DNA from: Lachnospiraceae bacterium
Lineage (GTDB): Bacteria > Bacillota > Clostridia > Lachnospirales > Lachnospiraceae
DNA: 64,000 nucleotides
NCBI GenBank assembly: GCA_016281555.1
Contig: JAEEIV010000036.1
Coordinates: 1 to 64,000 of the forward strand
Direction: 5' to 3'
Below are positions 10,679-17,923 of the stretch, in pieces. Under the pieces are notes generated by a model, which was not told the origin of the DNA, searched no databases, and saw nothing but the letters and a program-made list of their open reading frames with translations. Every line of letters begins with the position of its first letter. Positions within the stretch are counted from its first letter, which is position 1. Position numbers and translations under genes: made by a program.

Positions 10679-11673
10679 CTTCCGAGTTTCTCCGTGATTT
10701 TTGTCTTCATGTCAGACCGGGTGAAGTCGATGCATTGCAGTATCGCGTTCCGGATCTGATCGGCCGTGGAATTTCCGTGTGCCTTGATCACGAGCCCCTT
10801 TAGTCCGAGCATCGGCGCTCCGCCGTTTTCCGAGGAATCAAAGCGTTTCTTCAGGCCCGAAAGAGAAGGTTTGATGATCGCGCCGCCGATTTTTCCGCGA
10901 AGCGACGACATCAGCGTCTCCTTGATCTGTGAAAGCAGCGCCTTCGCAACGCCCTCGTACATTTTCAAAACGACGTTCCCCGTAAACGCTTCGCAAACGT
11001 AGACGTCGGCGGCTCCGAAAGGAATGTCTCTCGCCTCGGCGTTTCCGATGAAACGGATGTCCGGGCACTCTTTCAGCAGCGGGAACGTCGTCCTCGTGAG
11101 CTCATTGCCCTTTTCCTCTTCCGTTCCGATGTTCACGAGACCGACGGAAGGATCCTCGATCTTCAGGACTTCCTTGGCATACAAGGATCCCATGACGGCG
11201 AACTGGACCAGGTTCTCAGGCTTGGCGTCGACGTTCGCACCTGCATCCAGTATGACGGAAGTACCCTTCGTCGTAGGAAGCAGCACGGCCAGAGGAGAAC
11301 GCTTGATCCCCGGGATCCGGCCGGCAATGGTCTGCCCGCCGACGAGCAATGCTCCGGTGGACCCGGCGGAAATGAATGCATCCGCCTGTCCGTCGGAAAG
11401 CAGTTTCAGACCGACGACCATGGACGAATCCTTCTTTCTCTGGATCGCCGAAACGGGCGATTCCCCTGTCAGGATCGTCTCGGAAGCATTCAAGATCTTC
11501 AGGCGGTCCTTCGGATACTCTTTTCCTTCAAGAAGCGGCAGGATCTGCTCCTCTTTTCCGACCAGCGTCACTTCGACGTCTTCCGTTTCTGAAATCGCTT
11601 TCAGCGCACCGTCCACATTGCAGTCCGGCATATAGTCTCCGCCCATGGCGTCGACCGCAACACGAATCCTCAT
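10675..11673 (-). CDS. plsX: Phosphate acyltransferase PlsX
   Basis: Converts acyl-ACP and phosphate to acyl-phosphate for PlsY, the first step of phospholipid synthesis in most Gram-positives; peripheral membrane enzyme. The start at 11673 (MRIRVAVDAMGGDYMP) is preferred over an in-frame codon 14 residues upstream, because a GGGAGG sits just before it and the extension is not family-like. The N-terminal VAVDAMGGD and the central glycine-rich region (AGSTGALLVG) are conserved. The length of 332 residues is typical. It sits between a sigma-like gene and rnc in one operon. Confidence 0.96.
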   Translation of the reverse strand: MRIRVAVDAMGGDYMPDCNVDGALKAISETEDVEVTLVGKEEQILPLLEGKEYPKDRLKILNASETILTGESPVSAIQRKKDSSMVVGLKLLSDGQADAFISAGSTGALLVGGQTIAGRIPGIKRSPLAVLLPTTKGTSVILDAGANVDAKPENLVQFAVMGSLYAKEVLKIEDPSVGLVNIGTEEEKGNELTRTTFPLLKECPDIRFIGNAEARDIPFGAADVYVCEAFTGNVVLKMYEGVAKALLSQIKETLMSSLRGKIGGAIIKPSLSGLKKRFDSSENGGAPMLGLKGLVIKAHGNSTADQIRNAILQCIDFTRSDMKTKITEKLGR

Positions 11674-11711
11674 CTCATTCCTCCCAACCGGAACGTTACA
11701 TGTTCCATCCG

Positions 11712-12221
11712 TCAAGGTTCCCGGATCGCGTTCAGCGCGATACCGAGCAAATACTTGATTTCTTCTTCGTCCGTATTTAAGAGATCCGCGATCTCCTTCG
11801 CCGTCGGTTCACGACCGGTTTGTTCCGCGATCCGTACCGTGATCTCGTCGATCACGTTTAATTTGGTCTTTAACGCCTCTCCTGTCGCAATGCTGACCTC
11901 TTCCATGGAAGCGAAACGCTGCATCGAAGCGCGGACGCTTGCCATGGCTCCGGCAAGGAAGTCTTCGGCATCTCCCTGATAGGAGTCCAGGAAACCAACG
12001 AGAGCAACGTTCCCTTCCTGAAACAGATCCATCCTCGGGATCTTCTCCGTTTCATAACCGGCCGCCGCTTCATAAACGCGCTTCTGAAGACCGTTCAGCA
12101 GTGATTCTCTGGCCGAAACGTCATGATCCTTCACGGCATTCACCAGAGCCGTCACTTCGTCGTCCGAAAGGCTCTTCAGTGCCTCAAGTTCCTTTTCCCA
12201 ATATGACTGGCTTTTGTCCAT
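11712..12221 (-). CDS. Sigma-70-related protein lacking region 4
   Basis: A 169-residue protein resembling sigma factors only in part. Residues about 40-110 look like region 2 (MDLFQEGNVALVGFLDSY compares with the LDLIQEGNIGLMRAVEKFD type of motif). Residues about 122-165 look like a region 3 helix bundle (RIAEQTGREPTAKEIADLLN). There is no room for region 4, the -35-binding domain, and region 2.3/2.4 lacks the usual run of aromatic residues (YAYWWIRQAI). It may be a degenerate sigma, an RNA polymerase-binding regulator or a protein of other function. It is 3 bases after ftsW and 38 before plsX, so it belongs to that operon. Homology is inferred by eye; no search was run. Confidence 0.65.
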   Translation of the reverse strand: MDKSQSYWEKELEALKSLSDDEVTALVNAVKDHDVSARESLLNGLQKRVYEAAAGYETEKIPRMDLFQEGNVALVGFLDSYQGDAEDFLAGAMASVRASMQRFASMEEVSIATGEALKTKLNVIDEITVRIAEQTGREPTAKEIADLLNTDEEEIKYLLGIALNAIREP

Positions 12222-12224
12222 TCC

Positions 12225-13529
12225 TTACTCCTTTGATTCAGACCTGCCGCGCCTCTTCAAACGTTTTTCCTTGTCCTCATCGATCAGCATCTTGTAATAC
12301 GGATCATCGGCTTCGATCTCAGAGCGCGCGTCCTTATAAAGCTTGTCTTCCTCATTCTGTCTCGCAACTGACATAACGAGTCCGAGTTCCGCCAGCGTAA
12401 ACAGCGCGGACGAACCGCCGGCGCTGATGAACGGCAAGGTAACGCCCATAGTCGGGAAAATGCCGAGCGTGACCGCATAATTCATGATGATTTGTATTGA
12501 CAGATGGAAGAAAACGCCGAGTACCATGTATCTGGAAAACGGTTCCTTCGCATTCTGGAATACACGGAAGATCTTGTATAGCAGATAGACGAAAAGATAC
12601 GTCAGGATGATCACGCCGAAGATCCCGAGCTCCTCAAATACGATGGCCAGGATATAGTCATTGTGCGGTTCCGGTAATTTGAACTTCAGAAGACTCTGCC
12701 CGAGTCCTTTTCCGAAAAAGCCGCCGGAGGCAATGGCATAACGGGCCTGAACCGCCTGGAACGCCTGATTGGCGGCATACAGCTCGTTCGAGGGATCGAG
12801 CCATGCCCGTATCCTGGTGATTCGAAAGTTCTCCTCCGGGCTCACGGGAACGAAAACAACGATGACGAAGACGATGAGCGCCGCAAGCAACACCACTGCG
12901 CCGAGGAAGAACCAGTAATTCTTCATATGACGCGAAGTCAGCAGCAGGGTGAAGTACACCATCAGAAAGACGATGAGCGCCGTGCTGAGGTTGTTCGTCA
13001 GTCCGTAGATGGCAAGCGAAAACAAACCGATCAGAACGAGCACCGCCGGTGAAGTGAATTTCCACTTTGAACGGAACTTCGAGAGAATGCCGGCAACAGC
13101 GACGATCAGGCAGAGTTTGATCGGCTCCGCGACCTGAAGCGTCAGTCCGAGCAGACTGATCCACCGGTAGGCACCGTGAGAACTGTGACCGACTCCGGGG
13201 ATCCGTACCGCGATCACGAGAAGGAAGGCAAGCCCCAGGGCCGGCCATTTCATTACCCGAATCGTGTTCGGGCGTAAGAAAGAAATGAGCAGCATGACTA
13301 CGATGCCGATCGCGACGAAAATCAACTGGCTCACGAAGAAGTGTGACGGCGCTTTGTGATACGTGGTCACGGCATAGTAATAACTGGCGCTGTAGATCAT
13401 GATCATGCCGATCACGTTGATCAGGATCACAGCGATCAGAAAATGCAGATCCACTTTCGTCCTGAGAAGCAGTTTCTTCCGGAGCGATTTCGATTCTTTT
13501 TCGGTTTTCGCGGAGGTGGAATTCGCCAT
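12225..13529 (-). CDS. ftsW: FtsW/RodA/SpoVE family SEDS glycosyltransferase
   Basis: Polytopic SEDS-family peptidoglycan polymerase that works with a class B PBP in septal or lateral wall synthesis. The 434 residues have about ten hydrophobic segments, beginning with FLIAVILINVIGMIMIYSASYYY (a 20-residue core near 32-54), and the conserved C-terminal signature PFISAGGSSALFTLAELGL. A charged cytoplasmic tail of about 50 residues follows the last helix. The assignment among FtsW, RodA and SpoVE is not certain; the neighbouring genes do not decide it. It heads the ftsW-(sigma-like)-plsX-rnc-smc-ftsY-polC run, directly after the tRNA-Leu terminator. Confidence 0.88.
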   Translation of the reverse strand: MANSTSAKTEKESKSLRKKLLLRTKVDLHFLIAVILINVIGMIMIYSASYYYAVTTYHKAPSHFFVSQLIFVAIGIVVMLLISFLRPNTIRVMKWPALGLAFLLVIAVRIPGVGHSSHGAYRWISLLGLTLQVAEPIKLCLIVAVAGILSKFRSKWKFTSPAVLVLIGLFSLAIYGLTNNLSTALIVFLMVYFTLLLTSRHMKNYWFFLGAVVLLAALIVFVIVVFVPVSPEENFRITRIRAWLDPSNELYAANQAFQAVQARYAIASGGFFGKGLGQSLLKFKLPEPHNDYILAIVFEELGIFGVIILTYLFVYLLYKIFRVFQNAKEPFSRYMVLGVFFHLSIQIIMNYAVTLGIFPTMGVTLPFISAGGSSALFTLAELGLVMSVARQNEEDKLYKDARSEIEADDPYYKMLIDEDKEKRLKRRGRSESKE

Positions 13530-13571
13530 TTTTACCTCAGGGATGCTACTCTTCGATCCGTTTCAAAAACA

Positions 13572-13599
13572 AAAAGGCCGAAGTTTCCTTCGACCTTTT
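13572..13599 (-). terminator. Rho-independent terminator after the tRNA-Leu cluster
   Basis: On the minus strand a 12-base-pair stem (arms 13572-13583 and 13588-13599, one G-U pair) with a 4-base loop is followed by a T-rich run (TTGTTTTTG). It lies directly after tRNA-Leu(CAG) and before ftsW. Confidence 0.8.
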
Positions 13600-13602
13600 A
13601 AA

Positions 13603-13686
13603 TGCAGATGGCGGGACTTGAACCCGCACCCACGTTCGTGGATATGAACCTGAATCATACGCGTATGCCAATTCCGCCACATCTGC
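13603..13686 (-). tRNA. tRNA-Leu (anticodon CAG)
   Basis: An 84-base class II tRNA. The acceptor stem is GCAGATG/CATCTGC with discriminator A. The anticodon stem TATGA/TCATA closes the loop TTCAGGT, giving anticodon CAG, which reads CTG. There is a long variable arm (CCACGAACGTGG) and a canonical TTCAAGT T-loop. CCA is not encoded. It is the last of three tandem leucine tRNAs. Confidence 0.96.
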
Positions 13687-13699
13687 ATGCTGGGGAAAA

Positions 13700-13782
13700 T
13701 GCGGAAGATGGGACTTGAACCCACACGATCAATGATCACAAGATCCTTAGTCTTGCTCGTCTGCCAGTTCCGACACTTCCGC
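13700..13782 (-). tRNA. tRNA-Leu (anticodon AAG)
   Basis: An 83-base class II tRNA with acceptor GCGGAAG/CTTCCGC and discriminator A. The anticodon stem CAAGA/TCTTG closes the loop CTAAGGA, so the anticodon is AAG with A at position 34. A34 in a leucine tRNA is uncommon in bacteria, where GAG usually reads CTT/CTC; decoding both codons would need deamination to inosine. It has a long variable arm and a normal T-loop. It has its own promoter just upstream. Confidence 0.95.
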
Positions 13783-13804
13783 TTGGAATTCGCCAACGCA
13801 ACGC

Positions 13805-13833
13805 ATTTTATCACAGACTCTCTGCTTTGTCAA
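13805..13833 (-). promoter_or_regulatory. Promoter of tRNA-Leu(AAG)-tRNA-Leu(CAG)
   Basis: TTGACA (13828-13833) and TAAAAT (13805-13810) on the minus strand, 17 bases apart, about 22 bases before the mature 5' end of tRNA-Leu(AAG). This promoter is internal to the cluster, so the two downstream tRNAs can be expressed apart from tRNA-Leu(UAG). Confidence 0.75.
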
Positions 13834-13864
13834 GGAAATAATCTTAGTATTTTTCGGGTACACA

Positions 13865-13944
<80 letters not shown>

Positions 13945-13954
13945 CCCTTTATAA

Positions 13955-13982
13955 TATATATAATAACACAGACAAATGTAAA
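13955..13982 (-). promoter_or_regulatory. Probable promoter of tRNA-Leu(TAG)
   Basis: TTTACA (13977-13982) and TATATA (13955-13960) on the minus strand, spaced by 16 bases in a very AT-rich stretch directly before the tRNA. A TATAAA closer to the tRNA is too near its 5' end to be the main -10. Confidence 0.45.
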
Positions 13983-14027
13983 AAGCAATTCCATTCCACC
14001 CGGATCTGCAGAAAAAAGGAGGAAAAC

Positions 14028-14531
14028 TCAGGAGTTAAGATCCGCCTTCATCGCTTCCATGGCTTCCCTGATCCCGTTTCGAATGACTTCATAGCCGAAT
14101 CCTTTTCCGGAGAAGTAACGAACGCCCTTCTCGTAGACCTTCGGGTCAGTGAAAACCTTATACCGGAACTTCTTTACGAAGAGCTGACAGACGGTTTTCT
14201 GCTCGTCGATCTCCGCCCCCGCAAAGGCCGTTTCGATGTTTTCCTTCGAAACCCCTTTTTCCCGGAGTTTTTCTCTCATTTCATAGATGCTTTTGGAATC
14301 GGAATGGCTCCGGATGAAGTTTTCGGCATACCTGAGATCATCCAAATAATGAAACGACCGGACGTATTCGATCGCGTCATCAATGGCTGAAGGAGGGAAC
14401 TCTCCCTCCTTCAGTTTCTCACGAAGAAGATGTTCCGTCTTATCGGAATAGGAAAGCAGGTTCAATGCTTTCTCTCTGGCTTTCAGGATGATCTTCTTCT
14501 CTTCTTCACTGATCGATCCGTTCACAATCAC
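14028..14531 (-). CDS. recX: RecX, regulator of RecA
   Basis: Modulates RecA filament extension. The 167 residues are helical tandem repeats typical of Rec[20 protein letters not shown] followed by [25 protein letters not shown], and later [24 protein letters not shown]. The GTG start at 14531 overlaps the recA stop by 4 bases (GTGA), indicating translational coupling and SOS co-expression with recA. Confidence 0.93.
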   Translation of the reverse strand: MIVNGSISEEEKKIILKAREKALNLLSYSDKTEHLLREKLKEGEFPPSAIDDAIEYVRSFHYLDDLRYAENFIRSHSDSKSIYEMREKLREKGVSKENIETAFAGAEIDEQKTVCQLFVKKFRYKVFTDPKVYEKGVRYFSGKGFGYEVIRNGIREAMEAMKADLNS

Positions 14532-15619
14532 TCTCCGTCAATGATCTCCACGTCCGCTTCTGCTTTCTTCGCCGCCTTCTTTACAGGCTTCTCCGGCTCC
14601 TCATCGGCAGCAGGCGCCGGCGCAGTGTTCGGCAGTCCGAAAAACGCTCTGGTCTGCTGTTCGACTTCTTCCAGCACTTCCGGATGCTGCTCCAGATAGA
14701 GACGCGCATTGTCCCGGCCCTGTCCGATCTTCTCGCCCTTGTAAGAGAACCATGCGCCGCTCTTTAAGAGGATCCCGGCATTACATGCAAGATCGAGCAC
14801 GTCTCCTGCGCGGCTGATGCCTTTTCCGAACAGGATGTCGAATTCGGCTTCCTTGAACGGAGGAGCGACCTTATTCTTCACGACTTTGACTCTGGTATGG
14901 TTTCCGATCACTTCACCGCCCTGCTTGATCGCTTCGATCCTGCGGATGTCCAGACGGACGGAGGCATAGAATTTCAGGGCAATGCCACCGGTCGTGGTCT
15001 CGGGATTTCCGTACATGACGCCGACTTTCTGACGCAGCTGGTTGATGAACAGCACGGTGCAGTTCGATTTGCTGATCGCCGCCGTGAGTTTCCGGAGCGC
15101 CTGGGACATCAGCCGCGCCTGAAGACCGACGTGCGCATCGCCCATGTCGCCTTCGATCTCCTGTCTCGGCACGAGAGCCGCGACGGAGTCGACGATCACG
15201 ATGTCGACCGCGCCGGAACGGACCATGGCCTCACAGATCTCGAGAGCCTGTTCACCGCTGTCCGGCTGAGAAATATAGAGATTATCGATGTCCACGCCGA
15301 TGTTCTTCGCATAGACGGGATCGAGCGCATGCTCCGCGTCGATGAAGCCGGCGATGCCGCCGCGTTTCTGGACTTCGGCGACCATGTGAAGCGCGACCGT
15401 CGTCTTACCTGAAGATTCCGGACCGTAGATCTCAATGACTCTTCCCTTCGGAATTCCGCCGACGCCGAGCGCCACATCGAGGCTGAGGCAGCCGGACGGA
15501 ACAGCTTCCACATGCATCGAGGACTCGCTTCCGAGCTTCATGATCGATCCTTTTCCGTAGGTTTTCTCGATCTGGCTGATGGCTGATTCCAATGCTTTTA
15601 ACTTTTCCTGATTATCCAT
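14528..15619 (-). CDS. recA: RecA recombinase
   Basis: Homologous recombination and SOS co-protease. The start at 15619 ([14 protein letters not shown]) is chosen over an in-frame ATG 7 codons upstream, because a GGAGG lies 7 bases before it and the upstream ATG falls next to the LexA operator. The 363 residues include Walker [10 protein letters not shown], the NQLRQKVG loop region and the FINQLR core, and end in an Ala/Pro/Glu/Lys-rich acidic tail (about 30 residues) ending VEIIDGE. It is co-transcribed with recX. Confidence 0.98.
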   Translation of the reverse strand: MDNQEKLKALESAISQIEKTYGKGSIMKLGSESSMHVEAVPSGCLSLDVALGVGGIPKGRVIEIYGPESSGKTTVALHMVAEVQKRGGIAGFIDAEHALDPVYAKNIGVDIDNLYISQPDSGEQALEICEAMVRSGAVDIVIVDSVAALVPRQEIEGDMGDAHVGLQARLMSQALRKLTAAISKSNCTVLFINQLRQKVGVMYGNPETTTGGIALKFYASVRLDIRRIEAIKQGGEVIGNHTRVKVVKNKVAPPFKEAEFDILFGKGISRAGDVLDLACNAGILLKSGAWFSYKGEKIGQGRDNARLYLEQHPEVLEEVEQQTRAFFGLPNTAPAPAADEEPEKPVKKAAKKAEADVEIIDGE

Positions 15620-15633
15620 TTTTACCTCCGGAT

Positions 15634-15647
15634 AGAACATTTGTTCG
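15634..15647 (-). promoter_or_regulatory. LexA (SOS) operator of recA
   Basis: On the minus strand CGAACAAATGTTCT fits the Gram-positive LexA/DinR consensus CGAACN4GTTYG except at the last base, with a perfect GAAC-N4-GTTC core. It lies just downstream of the recA -10 element, at the expected transcription start, where bound LexA would block the polymerase. Confidence 0.88.
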
Positions 15648-15654
15648 TGTCTTC

Positions 15655-15683
15655 ATTGTACAATGAACGCGTCCAAATGTCAA
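15655..15683 (-). promoter_or_regulatory. recA promoter
   Basis: TTGACA (15678-15683), a 17-base spacer and TACAAT (15655-15660) on the minus strand give a near-consensus sigma-A promoter. The LexA operator follows immediately. Confidence 0.88.
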
Positions 15684-15767
15684 CTGTATTTTTCGATCAT
15701 TCTAAAAAAAATTCTGCCCCGTGTAAAGACTTCCGACACGTGTTTTTAATGTATTTTTATCGAAAAA

Positions 15768-15834
15768 TCGAAAAACAGTCACAAGATGCATCGATAATTT
15801 CGAAAACCTTTGCAAAATGTAACTGTTTTTTCGA
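15768..15834. repeat. Inverted repeat in the gap between gerW and recA
   Basis: Arm TCGAAAAACAGT (15768-15779) is matched by ACTGTTTTTTCGA (15822-15834) as an inverted repeat with one extra T, separated by 42 bases of AT-rich DNA. The 202-base gap between the gerW stop and the recA promoter region holds nothing else I can identify. It could be an operator pair, a weak structured RNA in a gerW read-through transcript, or chance in AT-rich sequence. Confidence 0.4.
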
Positions 15835-15865
15835 ATTGCAGATAACCCCGGAACGAAAGCCGGAC

Positions 15866-16264
15866 TCACGACTCTTTTTCCGCTTCGGCGACGATCTTGT
15901 CGATCTCCTCTTTCACGGCGGGATCGTCTTTCTTCACGATGGCCTTCAGACGCTCGATCACTTCGGGCACCATGTCCAGCACGCGGAGCGCCGTGTCCTG
16001 ATCCTTGATGCTGATCAGCTTGGAAGTACCGTGATTTAAGACGAGCACCGCGGTCGGCGTGATCTTCGCTCCCACGGCCCCGGCGGTACCGTTTCCTTTC
16101 CTGCCGTATGCACCGGCGCCGACGCCGAGCTGCATGTCCATGAAGGGAATGATCACGGTGTCTCCGACGACGACCGGTTCACCGGTCACGGATTTCGAGG
16201 AAACGAAGCCGTCCAGCCCGGAAAGCAGTTCACGAACGGAAGCATTAAATTCAGATTCAGCCAT
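15866..16264 (-). CDS. gerW: GerW/YtfJ family spore protein
   Basis: The family is known from Bacillus YtfJ/GerW, a spore protein affecting germination, and is widespread in spore-forming Clostridia. The 132 residues show the family core: FSVSSKSVTGEPV-like FVSSKSVTGEPVVVGDTVII, a glycine-rich GVGAGAYGRKG stretch, and KITPTAVLVLN. The ATG at 16264 (MAESEF) is preferred to a TTG three codons upstream because AGGAGG precedes it at normal spacing. It overlaps the DUF2953 gene by 8 bases, the same pair as Bacillus ytfI-ytfJ. Confidence 0.88.
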   Translation of the reverse strand: MAESEFNASVRELLSGLDGFVSSKSVTGEPVVVGDTVIIPFMDMQLGVGAGAYGRKGNGTAGAVGAKITPTAVLVLNHGTSKLISIKDQDTALRVLDMVPEVIERLKAIVKKDDPAVKEEIDKIVAEAEKES

Positions 16265-17009
16265 GATGAGCAACCTCCTTCGGTTTTCCGAAATACTTTT
16301 TGGTTTTCCGGATCGTGTAGATCACGTCCTTATGTAAGATGAGCGTCAGGGCATATAATGCAAGCGCTCCCAGAATGACTCTGCCCCGGAAAGATACTTC
16401 CGCCTCCAGAACGTTTCTTTCGAAATCCGGAGTGATCTCCACGGCGTTCTTATGCAGCGGCATCAGTACCGACATCACCGACAGCGCCCGTGCCGTGTCA
16501 TAGGGTCCGTTCAGTCCGAAGACCGCATTGCCGGAGATCTTTTTCGGAAGCACGGACTTCAAGATCTTCTTCAACCGGTCAAAAAGCACGGAAAGCGCGT
16601 TTTTCACCCGGTCGTTATCGATGAGCCGGAACACTTTCTTCGCCTTCGTCTTCGCCTCTTCGAAGCGTTCTTTCAAAGTCTTCTTCTCTTCTTCCGGTTC
16701 GGCGGGTTTTTCCTTCTTTTCTTTTTCCTTCTTTTCTGCCGGCTTCTTTTCCCGGAAATCCGTTTTCCGGAACAGCCAGAAGACCCTCAGTTCAGGCGAA
16801 AGACCGCCTTCACCGTAGGAGACCTTGAAATCAACGATCCTGAACAGCCAGGAAACGGCGGCATATGCTGCCACACCTTCCTCTTTTTCAAAGCGTCCGC
16901 GGTACCGGAAAGGCACTGCGAGCAAAAGGATGACCAGAAAAAGGACGAGTGCGAGCAGGGAAAGGATCACGATCCCGATGATCTTCAGAATGAGGAGAAA
17001 AACGCTCAT
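16257..17009 (-). CDS. DUF2953 membrane protein (YtfI-like)
   Basis: A 250-residue protein with an N-terminal membrane segment (about residues 4-32, rich in Leu/Ile/Val), then a domain resembling DUF2953 with AVPFRYRGRFE and WLFRIVDFKVSYGEGG. A highly charged Lys/Glu middle (KKPAEKKEKEKKEKPAEPE) and a second hydrophobic stretch near residues 212-228 follow. Function is unknown; the conserved pairing with GerW suggests a role linked to sporulation. It overlaps both neighbours. Confidence 0.7.
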   Translation of the reverse strand: MSVFLLILKIIGIVILSLLALVLFLVILLLAVPFRYRGRFEKEEGVAAYAAVSWLFRIVDFKVSYGEGGLSPELRVFWLFRKTDFREKKPAEKKEKEKKEKPAEPEEEKKTLKERFEEAKTKAKKVFRLIDNDRVKNALSVLFDRLKKILKSVLPKKISGNAVFGLNGPYDTARALSVMSVLMPLHKNAVEITPDFERNVLEAEVSFRGRVILGALALYALTLILHKDVIYTIRKTKKYFGKPKEVAHHG

Positions 17010-17317
17010 GCCTTTTCCTCCGGAAACAGTTTTTTCAAATCATTGAGAAGCTCGTTCCTATACGCTGCCGTCAGGAGCGACGCCATCAGTTCCGTGCCCT
17101 CGTCTCTGGATCCTGCGATCCCGACCACCGTGCCCGGATAGTCCTTGAAATACTTCTGTTTCAAAAGCTGAGGAGAAAACAGTTCCAGCGTGTTCCGCCC
17201 GTCCGGGAGCACGAGCGCAAAGCATTTTTCCGGAAGTTTCCCGTTCAGGGCCTTTCGGATCATTCTGCTGCTTTTCTGGACCGACGGTCCGAATACCGGG
17301 TCCGGACTGTATCTCAT
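17006..17317 (-). CDS. Conserved hypothetical protein, 103 residues
   Basis: I do not recognise the family. It is a soluble-looking protein with a basic N-terminus (KSSRMIRKALNGKLP), a central FSPQLLKQKYFKDYPGTVVGIAG and a helical C-terminus ending LKKLFPEEKA. It overlaps the DUF2953 gene by 4 bases and follows pgsA by 39 bases with GGAGCAGAG upstream of the ATG, so it is translated as part of the gmk-to-gerW unit. Confidence 0.65.
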   Translation of the reverse strand: MRYSPDPVFGPSVQKSSRMIRKALNGKLPEKCFALVLPDGRNTLELFSPQLLKQKYFKDYPGTVVGIAGSRDEGTELMASLLTAAYRNELLNDLKKLFPEEKA

Positions 17318-17356
17318 CTCTGCTCCTTATTCTTTTCAAAACGGCCGGTTCAAGAC

Positions 17357-17923
17357 TCACATCTGTCCCTTCATGACGGACCGGTTTTTGATCAGGTACT
17401 CGAGAAGGGACCAGACGGTCAGGATCAGTGCCGCATACTGCAGGATCTGCTCCAGGATCCATACGTGCTCCAGCCAGGGGATCAAATCCTTATAAGCGCC
17501 GAGGTTCAAAACCAGAAGGATCACGAGGATCATCTGAACGGTCGTCTTTACCTTCGCAAGCTTCGATGCCGCAAGCACGACGCCTTGTTCCGCCGCCACG
17601 AGGCGGAATCCGCTGATGATGAATTCGCGGGCGACGATGACGAGTACGATCCACGTCGCGATCCGGCCGATGCTGAGAAGACAGATGAGCGCCGAGCAAA
17701 CGAGCAGTTTGTCCGCCAGAGGATCCATGAATTTGCCGAAATTGGTCACCATGTTGTATTTTCTGGCGATCTTGCCGTCCAGAAGATCCGTGATCGACGC
17801 GGCAATGAACACCACTACCGCGGCGAGATTGCACCACGGATACATCGGGCTCAGCAGCAAAAATACGACGAAGACGGGGATCAGGCAGACCCTTAGGATC
17901 GTCAGTCGGTTCGGCAGGTTCAT
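17357..17923 (-). CDS. pgsA: CDP-diacylglycerol--glycerol-3-phosphate 3-phosphatidyltransferase
   Basis: Integral membrane enzyme making phosphatidylglycerol phosphate. The CDP-alcohol phosphotransferase motif is complete: DLLDGKIAR, then eight residues, then GKFMDPLAD. Several membrane helices and the N-terminal NLPNRLTILRVCLIPVFV are typical. At 188 residues it is normal size. It overlaps rimO by 4 bases. The rimO-pgsA order followed by recA is common in Clostridia, though the usual cinA is absent. Confidence 0.95.
   Translation of the reverse strand: MNLPNRLTILRVCLIPVFVVFLLLSPMYPWCNLAAVVVFIAASITDLLDGKIARKYNMVTNFGKFMDPLADKLLVCSALICLLSIGRIATWIVLVIVAREFIISGFRLVAAEQGVVLAASKLAKVKTTVQMILVILLVLNLGAYKDLIPWLEHVWILEQILQYAALILTVWSLLEYLIKNRSVMKGQM

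Noticed and set aside
13990..14040. A terminator straight after recX
   Set aside because: The palindrome AACTCCTGAGTT leaves no proper loop; the later T run alone is not enough.
14528..15640. The upstream in-frame ATG of recA as its start
   Set aside because: It lies at the LexA operator and lacks a ribosome-binding site; GGAGG precedes the chosen ATG.
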